A stretch of DNA of 7,016 nt from Gemmatimonadota bacterium (GTDB lineage Bacteria > Gemmatimonadota > Gemmatimonadetes > Longimicrobiales > Longimicrobiaceae). Below the pieces are notes generated by a model. The model saw only the letters and a list, made by a program, of their open reading frames with translations, was not told the origin of the DNA and did no database searches. This document shows, in pieces, positions 1-5,963 of this stretch. Made by a program: the position numbers and the translations under genes. Position 1 is the first letter of the stretch; each line of letters opens with the position of its first letter. The stretch lies in contig JAHWJJ010000245.1 in assembly GCA_019348475.1 (NCBI GenBank), positions 1-7,016 of the forward strand, written 5' to 3'.

Positions 1-14
1 CCCGGCCGCCAACC

Positions 15-27
15 GGGGGGGGGGGGG
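15..27. repeat. 13-nt poly-G tract
   Basis: An uninterrupted run of thirteen G residues lies near the left edge, upstream of the dehydrogenase gene. Such runs are prone to slippage and to miscounting by sequencers. It lies outside any gene I can support, so it probably has no coding effect. It could mark the 3' flank of a gene lying to the left of the window. Confidence 0.8.
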
Positions 28-90
28 TGGGATGAGGACCGATGGCGGTTTGGGGGCCCGCGCTCAGGGCAGGACCTCGGCCCCGGCTAC

Positions 91-115
91 CCCCTCCCCC
101 GGGTTGGGGGAGGGG
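91..115. terminator. C-tract/G-tract hairpin upstream of the SDR gene
   Basis: A perfect 10-bp inverted repeat: CCCCTCCCCC at 91-100 pairs with GGGGGAGGGG at 106-115 around a 5-nt loop. No T-run follows, so this is not a canonical Rho-independent terminator. It may end transcription of a gene to the left or be a dispersed intergenic repeat. The G-strand half (GGG at 101-103, then 106-110 and 112-115) could also form G-rich structures. Nothing else recognisable is seen in 1-197 apart from the ribosome binding site at 186-191. Confidence 0.45.
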
Positions 116-185
116 TCGCCGCGAGCCGCGAGGAACGAGCGGCGAAGACGGCGGGGGAGAGGGCCCGCCCCCCCACGATCACGCC

Positions 186-191
186 AGGAGG
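186..191 (+). promoter_or_regulatory. Ribosome binding site deciding the SDR start
   Basis: A perfect AGGAGG lies ahead of two consecutive ATG codons at 195 and 198. The gap is 3 nt to the first ATG and 6 nt to the second. The normal spacing favours 198, although 195 adds only one Met. Farther upstream in-frame ATGs (for example at 42) would add an Arg/Pro/Gly-rich extension with no family counterpart. Confidence 0.75.
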
Positions 192-197
192 CGGATG

Positions 198-893
198 ATG
201 GAGCGCGTGGTGCTGGTCACAGGCGGGTCCGGCGGGCTGGGGAGCGCCGTCACCGGGGCATTCCTGGCGGACGGTTGGCGCGTGGCCGTCCCCACGCACT
301 CGGGCCGCGGCTCGGACGCGCTGGAGGGGCTCGCCTTGCGCCATCCGGACCGCCTGACGTGGTTCGGCGCGGACCTGGCGGCGGCGGCGGGCGCGGCGGA
401 TGCGGTGGATCGCACCCTGTCATGGGCGGGGCGGATGGACGCCGTGGTGCACACCGTGGGCGGATACGCGGGAGGCGCGCCGCTGCACGAGACGCCGGTG
501 GAGGAGTGGGACCGGATGATTTCCATCAACCTCCGCAGCGCCTTCCTGGTCGCCCGCGCGGCGATCCCGCGGCTGGCGGAGGGCGGCGCGCTGGTCTTCG
601 TTTCGTCGCGCGCCGCGGTGCAGGGGCGAAAGGGGCACGCCGCTTACGCCGTGTCCAAGGCCGCGCTGCTCACGCTGACGGAGGCCGTCGCCGAGGAGTA
701 CCGCGGCCGCGTGCGCGCCAGCGCCGTGCTCCCCGGCACCATCGACACGCCCGCGAACCGCGCCGCCATGCCGGACGCCGAGCACGCATCGTGGACGCCG
801 CCCGCGGAGATCGCGCGGGTGATCCTGTTCCTGGCGTCCGCCGCGTCAGGAACGGTCAGTGGCGCGGCCGTGCCCGTGTACGGCGCCAGCTGA
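198..893 (+). CDS. Short-chain dehydrogenase/reductase (SDR) family oxidoreductase
   Basis: The product is 231 residues, a usual length for a classical SDR, and is probably a cytoplasmic NAD(P)-dependent oxidoreductase. Visible motifs in order: the cofactor-binding TGGSGGLG near residues 8-15; an Asp at about 59 in the GADL segment expected near the adenine ring; HTVGG at about 85-89 in place of the usual NNAG; the active-site Asn at about 111 (ISINL); Ser 136/137 in VFVSS; and YAVSK with catalytic Tyr 150 and Lys 154. PGTIDTP at about 179-185 and a VSGAAVPVYG tail complete the fold. The Ser-Tyr-Lys tetrad with Asn is intact, so it should be active. The substrate cannot be read from sequence; FabG-like and other small SDRs share this pattern. 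The start was chosen by AGGAGG at 186-191. A hairpin after the stop separates it from the next gene. Confidence 0.92.
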   Translation: MERVVLVTGGSGGLGSAVTGAFLADGWRVAVPTHSGRGSDALEGLALRHPDRLTWFGADLAAAAGAADAVDRTLSWAGRMDAVVHTVGGYAGGAPLHETPVEEWDRMISINLRSAFLVARAAIPRLAEGGALVFVSSRAAVQGRKGHAAYAVSKAALLTLTEAVAEEYRGRVRASAVLPGTIDTPANRAAMPDAEHASWTPPAEIARVILFLASAASGTVSGAAVPVYGAS

Positions 894-904
894 CGCGGCA
901 GGGC

Positions 905-931
905 GTGCAGGGTGCCCCGGCAACCCTGCAC
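905..931 (+). terminator. Hairpin just after the SDR stop codon
   Basis: GTGCAGGGT (905-913) pairs perfectly with ACCCTGCAC (923-931): a 9-bp stem with a 9-nt loop, 11 nt beyond the TGA of the SDR gene. No U-tract follows (AGAGATT), so termination would be imperfect or Rho-assisted. It may alternatively stabilise the 3' end of the mRNA. Confidence 0.5.
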
Positions 932-945
932 AGAGATTGCACACT

Positions 946-978
946 CCCCGCGCGTGCCTCCACGCCGGACGCGCGGGG
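946..978 (+). promoter_or_regulatory. GC-rich inverted repeat ahead of the SOD-like lipoprotein
   Basis: CCCCGCGCGT (946-955) pairs perfectly with ACGCGCGGGG (969-978) around a 13-nt loop, ending 31 nt before the ATG at 1010. It could be a second terminator half for the upstream gene, an operator, or a 5'-UTR structure. No confident -35/-10 pair is visible in the 116-nt gap. Confidence 0.4.
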
Positions 979-1009
979 CACCTTCACCCATCGCACACCA
1001 GGAGAACGG

Positions 1010-1549
1010 ATGAAACCGACGCGACTCTGGGCTCTGGCCGCGCTTCCGCTGGCCCTGGCCGCCTGCGGCGGCGACGAGGCCGTGGAAGAAGGCACCGACA
1101 CCGCGGTGGCGGTGCCCACCACCGAAACCGGAGCCGTGGCCGCCCCCGCGCCCGGCGACACCGGGATGGCGGGCGCCACCTCCGCGGGCCACACCGTCTC
1201 AATGAACCCCGCGGGCAACTCCGGGGTCAGCGGCCAGGCGCAGCTGATGGAGCACGGCCAGGGCCAGACGATGGTGATGGTGAACCTCACCGGCCAGGGG
1301 AACAGCACGCACAGCGGGCACATTCACAGCGGCACCTGCGACGCCCTCGGACCGGTGGTGGCGCCGCTGCAGGACGTGACGTTGACCAACGGCACCGGCA
1401 GTTCGAGCAGCACCGTACAGGTGCCGCTGGCGACGGTGATGAACGGGCAGCACATCGTGGCCTACCACACCACCTCCGGCGACAACGCGGGCGCGCCGGC
1501 CGTGTGCGGCCAGATCCCCGCCGGCGGTTCCACCGGCCAGGCGATGTAG
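1010..1549 (+). CDS. Lipoprotein with Cu/Zn-SOD-like / CHRD-like domain lacking the zinc loop
   Basis: The product is 179 residues. The signal peptide (MKPTRLW..., hydrophobic core 8-18) ends in lipobox LAAC with Cys19 as the predicted lipidated residue. An acidic Thr/Ala/Pro-rich tether covers roughly 22-60, then a compact beta-sandwich runs to about 170. HSGHIHSGTC (101-110) matches the HVH copper-ligand strand of Cu/Zn superoxide dismutase (SodC) and the HIH motif of CHRD domains. The segment 149-168 (IVAYH...GDNAGAPAVCGQ) matches the SOD C-terminal region holding the last copper His and the second disulfide Cys. Cys110 and Cys166 could form the conserved disulfide. The zinc loop, with its bridging His and zinc ligands, is missing, so canonical SOD activity is doubtful. 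A role in copper binding or a structural role in the envelope is possible. The start is supported by AGGAG at 1000-1004, 5 nt upstream. A much longer in-frame reading upstream overlaps the SDR gene and is spurious. Confidence 0.88.
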   Translation: MKPTRLWALAALPLALAACGGDEAVEEGTDTAVAVPTTETGAVAAPAPGDTGMAGATSAGHTVSMNPAGNSGVSGQAQLMEHGQGQTMVMVNLTGQGNSTHSGHIHSGTCDALGPVVAPLQDVTLTNGTGSSSSTVQVPLATVMNGQHIVAYHTTSGDNAGAPAVCGQIPAGGSTGQAM

Positions 1550-1573
1550 CCCGCGGGGTGATCTTCACCAGGG

Positions 1574-1606
1574 CGCCCCGGCGGCCGTATCCCTGCCGCC
1601 GGGGCG
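1574..1606 (+). terminator. 12-bp GC hairpin between lipoprotein and acetyltransferase genes
   Basis: CGCCCCGGCGGC (1574-1585) pairs perfectly with GCCGCCGGGGCG (1595-1606) around a 9-nt loop, 24 nt after the TAG of the lipoprotein gene. There is no T-tract downstream (ATGCTCC). It is most likely a transcript end or attenuating structure separating the two genes. It ends 34 nt before the ATG at 1641. Confidence 0.55.
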
Positions 1607-1640
1607 ATGCTCCGCCCGAGACACCTCCCCACGCCCACCC

Positions 1641-2165
1641 ATGCACCTCCAGACGCCCCGCCTCGCAATCCGCCCGCTGACCCCCGACGCCGTCGATCCG
1701 CTGGCCTCGCTGTGGAACGACGCGGAGGTGACGCGCTACATGGGCGGCCCGCGCGACCGCGCCGCCGTCGCCGCGTCCATCCGCGCAGCCGCCGAGGCAC
1801 CGCCGCGCCCGTACGACCTGTGGCCGGTCTACGAGAAGTCCACCGGCCGGCTCGCCGGCCACTGCGGCTTTCTGGAGAAGGAGGTGGACGGTCGCGCGGA
1901 GATCGAGCTGGTGTACGTGATCGCGCGGGACCTCTGGGGCCGCGGCTACGCCACCGAAGCCGCCGCGGCGCTGCGCGACCACGCGTTCGCGGACCTCGGC
2001 GTGACGCGGCTGATCGGCCTGATCGAGCCCGGCAACACCGCCTCCGCGCGAGTCGCCGAAAAGGTGGGAATGGTTCTGGAGCGCGAAACCGTCCGCCCCG
2101 GCGGCCGCGCCATGCAGGTGTGGGGGATCGATTTCGGCTCGCCAGCGGCTACGCAGAGGGTCTGA
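1641..2165 (+). CDS. GNAT family N-acetyltransferase, RimJ/RimL type
   Basis: The product is 174 residues, full length for this class, and is cytoplasmic. It is expected to transfer an acetyl group from acetyl-CoA to an amine; the acceptor (protein N-terminus, antibiotic, polyamine or other) cannot be told. The N-terminus has the family signature LQTPRLAIRPLTPDAVDPL (3-21), followed by LWNDAEVTRYM (24-34). The acetyl-CoA pyrophosphate loop is DLWGRGYATEA (97-107), after the VYVI strand. GNTASARVAEKVGM (131-144) is the typical C-terminal helix and turn, and a final strand is near 157-165 (MQVWGIDFG). No obvious Shine-Dalgarno precedes the ATG at 1641 (the upstream bases are C-rich), but the signature starts within four residues, so this start is reasonable. 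The gene converges on the large minus-strand lipoprotein gene, with a terminator hairpin between them. Confidence 0.92.
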   Translation: MHLQTPRLAIRPLTPDAVDPLASLWNDAEVTRYMGGPRDRAAVAASIRAAAEAPPRPYDLWPVYEKSTGRLAGHCGFLEKEVDGRAEIELVYVIARDLWGRGYATEAAAALRDHAFADLGVTRLIGLIEPGNTASARVAEKVGMVLERETVRPGGRAMQVWGIDFGSPAATQRV

Positions 2166-2285
2166 TATGTGAACCTCGCGAAAGACTGCCGATCCACGCA
2201 GGTGAACAAAGGAAGCAGCATGTAATCACAGGTACGGTGCGGATGCGAAAGGAGCGTCCACGTGTGGGCGCGACTGGCCAGAACT

Positions 2286-2344
2286 GCGCGGGTTTTTCCG
2301 TTCCACGGGCGTGGAATTGTGGTCCAGACGCCGGACACCCGCGC
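2286..2344 (+). other. Possible three-way-junction RNA fold in the convergent intergenic region
   Basis: GCGCGGGT (2286-2293) pairs perfectly with ACCCGCGC (2337-2344). Inside this 8-bp outer stem lie two further hairpins: TTCCAC (2301-2306) with GTGGAA (2311-2316), and GTCC (2322-2325) with GGAC (2333-2336). Only 6 nt separate the outer stem from the terminator at 2351. It could be a small RNA, a structured 3'-UTR of the acetyltransferase mRNA, or chance in GC-rich DNA. No convincing promoter is seen in 2166-2285, and that stretch has no other recognisable feature. Confidence 0.3.
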
Positions 2345-2348
2345 GAAA

Positions 2349-2386
2349 GAGCCCCGCCCGGAGCGCGTCCGGGCGGGGCTTCTTCG
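2349..2386. terminator. Bidirectional Rho-independent terminator (repeat copy 1)
   Basis: GCCCCGCCCGGA (2351-2362) and TCCGGGCGGGGC (2368-2379) form a perfect 12-bp stem with a 5-nt loop. The left flank is GAAAGA and the right flank TTCTTC, giving a short U-rich tail in either direction. It sits between two convergent genes, the acetyltransferase (+) and the large lipoprotein (-), which suits a shared terminator. The 31 nt from 2349 to 2379 recur identically at 6584-6614. Confidence 0.8.
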
Positions 2387-2426
2387 ATCAGCGGCCAAAT
2401 CGGGCCCAGGAACGAGTCCGATCACT

Positions 2427-2450
2427 GCGGCGGGGACTCGCCCCCGCCGC
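2427..2450 (-). terminator. 9-bp hairpin just past the stop of the large lipoprotein gene
   Basis: GCGGCGGGG (2427-2435) pairs perfectly with CCCCGCCGC (2442-2450) around a 6-nt loop. On the minus strand it begins 8 nt after the TAA at 2461-2459. No U-tract follows, so it may act together with the stronger hairpin at 2351-2379 or protect the mRNA 3' end. One break in the decayed downstream copy falls exactly at the base of this hairpin. Confidence 0.5.
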
Positions 2451-2458
2451 GACGGCGG

Positions 2459-5400
2459 TTACGGCTTGGCGTGCTGCTGCACCGCCTGGCCGATCAGCGT
2501 CGCGTCGGACGCGCCCGAACCGCTGCCCGTGCCGCTGTTGGAGGCGCGCAGGCCCACGAGGTCCGGAGAGCTTTCGAAGCTCATCGCGTTCACCGGGCGC
2601 AGCGTCCCGCCGTCCAGCTCGAACACCGTCCACACCGTGCCGGGCTGGTTGGGCACGTTGAACTCGCCCAGCAGCTGACCGCCGCGGTACACGCGCAGCA
2701 GCGCCCCCGAAGTGGCCAGCTGGTTGCTGGTGGTGCTGAACCGGTTGGTGTAGTCGTGCACGGAGTACCGGTAGGTGCCGGAGAGCTGGCGCGAGATGGT
2801 GATGGTTTCGGGCCCGTACGACGACACGTCGTCGATGTCCAGCGCCGCCCACGGTGAGGCGCCCAGGGTCCCCGGAGCCGCGTAGAACACGTGGAAGCGC
2901 GAGCCGGCCGCCGTGGGGCCGGTCAGGTGCGAGTCCAGGTCACGCGGCGTGGCGCCCCACCGCAGCACGATGGTGATGTCGTCGGTGTTGGGCGACAGCG
3001 TCACGTCCTGCTGCCCCACCTCGCGGGTGCCGATGACGATCCCCGTGAGGATCCCCTCCGCGTACCCGCTGGCCTGGCCGCGCACCGAGTAGGTGCCGGC
3101 CGGCAGCCCGGAGGCGCGGTACACGCCGTTGGCGTCCGTCAGGGTGGTGGCGAGCGGTGCGCCCTCGGTGGCGTTCATCCCCTCGCGGATCTCCACCCGC
3201 ACGCCGGCGATGCCGCGGCCGTTGCGCGCGTCGCGCACGGTCCCGGAGATGCCGCCGGGGTAGGCGCTCTCCGGCGCCAGCGGAATCGTCTCGATGGTCC
3301 GCCGCTGGTCCGCCGCCACCTGCGCCCCGTACAGGTTGGCCGGCACATAGCCGGCGCGTGACGCCTGCACCTGGTACGTGCCCTCCGCCAGCTGCGGCGA
3401 GAGGTAGCTCCCGTCGCTCGCCGTGGTGGCCAACGCCGTGCCCGCGGGCCCGGTAAAGGTGACGGTGGCGCCCGCGAGGCCCGCGCGGGTCGCCCCGTCC
3501 ACCACCCGCCCCGTCAGCTGCCCCGTCGCGCCCGCCACGCGCACGATCGTGGTGCCGGTGGCGCCGTCGGCCGTGCGCGCGGTGAGGGTGGCGCTGCCTG
3601 GCGCCACCGCCGTTACCCGGGCCGGCACAAGCATCAGCGCGTTCTGCACCCGCGCCACCGCCGTGTTGGAGCTCGTCCAGCTTACGTTCCTCCCGGAGAG
3701 CACGCGGCCCTGCGCGTCCAGCACCGTCGCCTGCAACTGCGAACCCTCCCCCACCTGCATGTCCAGGGTGGCCGGGGAAACCTGCACCGTCGCCGCGGCC
3801 GGGCACCCGGGCGTGCCAGGGATGGCGCCCACCTGGCGTACGATGGCGTTCTTCACCAGCCCGCGCGCGCCCTTGGGGTTCAGGTACGACTCGGTGGAGC
3901 TGTGCATGGCGCCCTGCAGCGCCAGGTCGTACCCCGCCGCGATGGCAATGGCGGGGATGGTGCCCAGCCCCAGCGTGAGGATCGAGGCCCACGCGGCGGT
4001 GCGGTAAGCCCTTCGCGCCTTGTCGGCGTTCTCCCGAGAAAGCTGCGTGTTTACGGGGGTGAACTGGGGGGTGGGCAGGTGCAGGATGATGTCGCGCCGC
4101 TGGATGATGCCGTCCAGCTGCGCGATGGGCCCCCAGTGGTTGTTGTTGGGGGTGGCCAGGGACACCACGCCCACGCACGCCGTGGCGCCCGCGCGAAGCC
4201 GCGGGTCCGTCTGCCCCAGGTACTGCATGGCCTCCTGCGTGAGCAGGTTGCCCTGCGAGTGAGGAAGCAGGATCACCTGGTCGCTGCGCCCCAGGCCGGA
4301 CTGGATGCTGTCGGCCAGCTTGTACGAGTCCGGGATGGCCGGGATGGGAAGCTCCGAGTACAGCCGCGCCACCTGGTAGCCGGCCTCGCTCAGGTCGCCG
4401 ATGACGGCCAGGAAATTGTACCCGATCAGCGCGAAGCAGCGCGTCAGGCGGAAGGGGAACTTGATGGCCGCCTCGTACCAGGCGCCCGCGAACAGGTTGG
4501 AAAAGCAGTGCGTGGCCGTCACCTTGTCGCTGAACAGCCACGACGAGTTGTACACGTACTTGGCGTCGTACTGGGTGACCGACGTCTCCACCAGCGTCAG
4601 CTGCACGCTCGCGTAGTACGATGCGGCGCCGGACGGGGTGTTCAGGATGCCGTTGATGGAGTAGAACGTGGTTCGCGGCGTGAACGCCTGGGCCGCCGCC
4701 ACCGACGCCGACAGCCGCGGAGCGGAAGCCGGGCCGGCCGCACGCGCGGCGAGGTCCGGCGCGCCGGTGATGCGGAAGTGGTGGTTGTTCAGCGCAAGGT
4801 GCGCCTGCCGCAGCGCCTCGCGGTCGCGCTCCGGGTCGTACGCCGCGCGCTCCACCGCCAGCATGCGCTCCGCCGCCTCCTGGGGCTCCACCCGGCCAAA
4901 GAGCGCCGCCACCTGGTCCAGGTGCACCTGGAACGCCGCGGGCTTGTCGCTGGCGGCCAGGATGGCCCGCGCGCTCTCCACCAGCGGCTGGTCTTCGGGG
5001 TTCAGCACCAGCTGGCGGCTCGCGCTCACCAGTAGCGCGTGGTCGCGGTCCATCCGCAGCACGCCGGCGAGCTCCACCCGCTCGCCGTCCAGCCACACTT
5101 CCACGCTGTCGTATCCCGCCGCCGGCGTGAAGCTCCAGGGGACCTCCGTGCCGTACGCGTACAGCGTGTCCTGCTCGGCCGGCGTGCCGCGGACGCCTTC
5201 GTCCATGTAGCCCACGATCAGCCGCCGCACCTTCTGCACGTAAAATCGCACCGGCAGGGTGCGGTTCACCACCGCGCCCGTGTACCCTTGGGCCATGGCC
5301 CCGCTCGCCGCCGCGGCGTCGCGCACCACCTTCACGTCCTGGTGCGCCGTCTCCAGGCCGTTCACCAGCACGCGCACCCGGTACACCTGGCCCACCAGGA

Positions 5401-5773
5401 CCGGGTAGTCGCTCAGGTCCCAGTTCACGTGGTACGCGCCGCCGGTCACGCTCACCCGCGGGCTACCCTCGCGGCGCGAAAACCGCGCGAGCGGGGCCTC
5501 CATGCAGGCCGCGCCCGACCAGGCGCAGACTTCCACCACGGCGTCCACGTTCTCGTCCAGCTCGCCCGGGAGGCGGGCGGGCGCCGCCATGGGGGGAAGA
5601 AAGAACGTGGGCCGGGCAAGCTCCCGTACCAATGAGTCCTGGGGGAATGCTTCTTCCAGCTCCAGGGTGGTGCCGTCCGGCGGCGAGATTCGTTCGTTGG
5701 GCGCGATGAGGTCGCGGCAGCCGGCAGCTGCAAGCAGCAGCAGGCCGGCCGCGGGGAAAATGCGGCGGAACAT
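2459..5773 (-). CDS. Large multidomain lipoprotein with alpha/beta-hydrolase, Big_2, two carboxypeptidase-regulatory-like and DUF2135 domains
   Basis: The product is 1104 residues. The signal peptide MFRRIF + PAAGLLLLAAAG ends in a lipobox-like AAAGC (Cys19), so it is probably membrane-anchored in the envelope. Residues 24-360 are beta-rich. YHVNWDLSDY (114-123), YRVRVLVNGL (131-140) and RTLPVRFYVQ (171-180) resemble a repeat seen in secreted bacterial proteins. At about 365-640 is an alpha/beta-hydrolase region: ILLPHSQGNLL (501-511) gives a nucleophile elbow with Ser506; VGVVSLATP (534-542) looks like the next core strand; Asp554 or Asp561 and His624 (AMHSSTESYL) are candidate acid and base. 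Then come a Big_2 Ig-like domain (661-747), two CarboxypepD_reg-like beta-sandwiches (751-834, 840-928) and a DUF2135/YfaP-like domain (931-1065: LRWGATPRDLDSHLTGP, LDIDD, YGPE). The tail is Gly/Ser-rich. Lipase/esterase-like activity is inferred; the substrate is unknown. The start is set by AGGAG (5779-5783 on the opposite strand) 5 nt before the ATG; a start 19 codons upstream would bury the signal peptide. Confidence 0.9.
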   Translation of the reverse strand: MFRRIFPAAGLLLLAAAGCRDLIAPNERISPPDGTTLELEEAFPQDSLVRELARPTFFLPPMAAPARLPGELDENVDAVVEVCAWSGAACMEAPLARFSRREGSPRVSVTGGAYHVNWDLSDYPVLVGQVYRVRVLVNGLETAHQDVKVVRDAAAASGAMAQGYTGAVVNRTLPVRFYVQKVRRLIVGYMDEGVRGTPAEQDTLYAYGTEVPWSFTPAAGYDSVEVWLDGERVELAGVLRMDRDHALLVSASRQLVLNPEDQPLVESARAILAASDKPAAFQVHLDQVAALFGRVEPQEAAERMLAVERAAYDPERDREALRQAHLALNNHHFRITGAPDLAARAAGPASAPRLSASVAAAQAFTPRTTFYSINGILNTPSGAASYYASVQLTLVETSVTQYDAKYVYNSSWLFSDKVTATHCFSNLFAGAWYEAAIKFPFRLTRCFALIGYNFLAVIGDLSEAGYQVARLYSELPIPAIPDSYKLADSIQSGLGRSDQVILLPHSQGNLLTQEAMQYLGQTDPRLRAGATACVGVVSLATPNNNHWGPIAQLDGIIQRRDIILHLPTPQFTPVNTQLSRENADKARRAYRTAAWASILTLGLGTIPAIAIAAGYDLALQGAMHSSTESYLNPKGARGLVKNAIVRQVGAIPGTPGCPAAATVQVSPATLDMQVGEGSQLQATVLDAQGRVLSGRNVSWTSSNTAVARVQNALMLVPARVTAVAPGSATLTARTADGATGTTIVRVAGATGQLTGRVVDGATRAGLAGATVTFTGPAGTALATTASDGSYLSPQLAEGTYQVQASRAGYVPANLYGAQVAADQRRTIETIPLAPESAYPGGISGTVRDARNGRGIAGVRVEIREGMNATEGAPLATTLTDANGVYRASGLPAGTYSVRGQASGYAEGILTGIVIGTREVGQQDVTLSPNTDDITIVLRWGATPRDLDSHLTGPTAAGSRFHVFYAAPGTLGASPWAALDIDDVSSYGPETITISRQLSGTYRYSVHDYTNRFSTTSNQLATSGALLRVYRGGQLLGEFNVPNQPGTVWTVFELDGGTLRPVNAMSFESSPDLVGLRASNSGTGSGSGASDATLIGQAVQQHAKP
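2589..3001. repeat. Direct repeat, intact copy (3' end of the large lipoprotein gene)
   Basis: Two blocks of this segment recur in the same orientation near the right edge. 2589-2724 matches 6750-6886, and 2867-3001 matches 6884-7016. Within the blocks I count only about five substitutions, one 1-nt insertion and one 2-nt deletion. The intact copy encodes roughly residues 925-1062, the DUF2135-like domain. A weaker match continues outside the gene: 2388-2427 against 6710-6749, 33 of 40 positions. Confidence 0.9.
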
Positions 5774-5778
5774 GGACT

Positions 5779-5783
5779 CTCCT
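5779..5783 (-). promoter_or_regulatory. Ribosome binding site of the large lipoprotein gene
   Basis: On the minus strand AGGAG precedes the ATG at 5773-5771 with a 5-nt spacer. This identifies the start that places Arg-Arg and a hydrophobic core directly at the N-terminus, as a lipoprotein signal peptide requires. Confidence 0.75.
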
Positions 5784-5853
5784 GGTGGTGTGGAACGGGA
5801 CTGCGGAAGGATTACGGACGCGGCAAACAACTGCTACTTGCAGCTGAAGCAGC

Positions 5854-5882
5854 AGTGTAGTAACCTGGAGTGCCGTCCGCAA
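5854..5882 (-). promoter_or_regulatory. Candidate sigma70-like promoter of the large lipoprotein gene
   Basis: On the minus strand TTGCGG (5882-5877) and TACACT (5859-5854) are separated by exactly 17 nt. They match the -35 and -10 consensus at 3 of 6 and 4 of 6 positions. Transcription would start near 5847 and give a 5'-UTR of about 75 nt. The match is weak and rests mainly on the ideal spacing and location. Confidence 0.3.
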
Positions 5883-5928
5883 GACCTTTCTGAAAATGTG
5901 CTCACGGTGCACACCCGGGCCGGCGGTT

Positions 5929-5940
5929 TGACCCCGGTCA
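5929..5940. promoter_or_regulatory. Short inverted repeat in the divergent promoter region, possible operator
   Basis: TGACC-CC-GGTCA is a 5-2-5 inverted repeat lying roughly midway between the divergent genes. It overlaps TTGACC (5928-5933), a good -35 match for rightward transcription, but no -10 element is visible at the right distance. It could be a regulator-binding site controlling one or both genes. A 12-bp symmetric site can arise by chance. Confidence 0.25.
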
Positions 5941-5963
5941 GCCGCGAGCGCCGGGATGGGGTT

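Noticed and set aside
32..1009. N-terminal extension of the SOD-like lipoprotein frame across the SDR gene
   Set aside because: The extension is Arg/Gly-rich, overlaps a well-supported SDR in another frame, and would bury the lipoprotein signal peptide. AGGAG before 1010 marks the true start.
2198..2226. Possible promoter with TGTAAT as -10 at 2221-2226
   Set aside because: The only -35-like sequence (GTGAAC at 2202) is 13 nt away, too close for a sigma70 promoter.
1946..2425. Minus-strand open frame across the GNAT 3' end and intergenic region
   Set aside because: It runs through the terminator hairpin and antisense to the acetyltransferase, and it lacks domains and a ribosome binding site. 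Its resemblance to the frame at 6517-6747 comes from the shared hairpin and flank DNA.
3902..5035. Open frame on the + strand opposite the large gene
   Set aside because: Low-complexity Arg/Gly/Val/His-rich product, no plausible ribosome binding site and no motifs; it is antisense to a well-supported gene.
2940..5096. Long open frame (718 residues) on the minus strand in another frame of the large gene
   Set aside because: Its translation is almost wholly Arg/Gly/Ala/Pro without domains, typical of a shadow frame in GC-rich DNA. The overlapping frame has a signal peptide, a ribosome binding site and recognisable domains.
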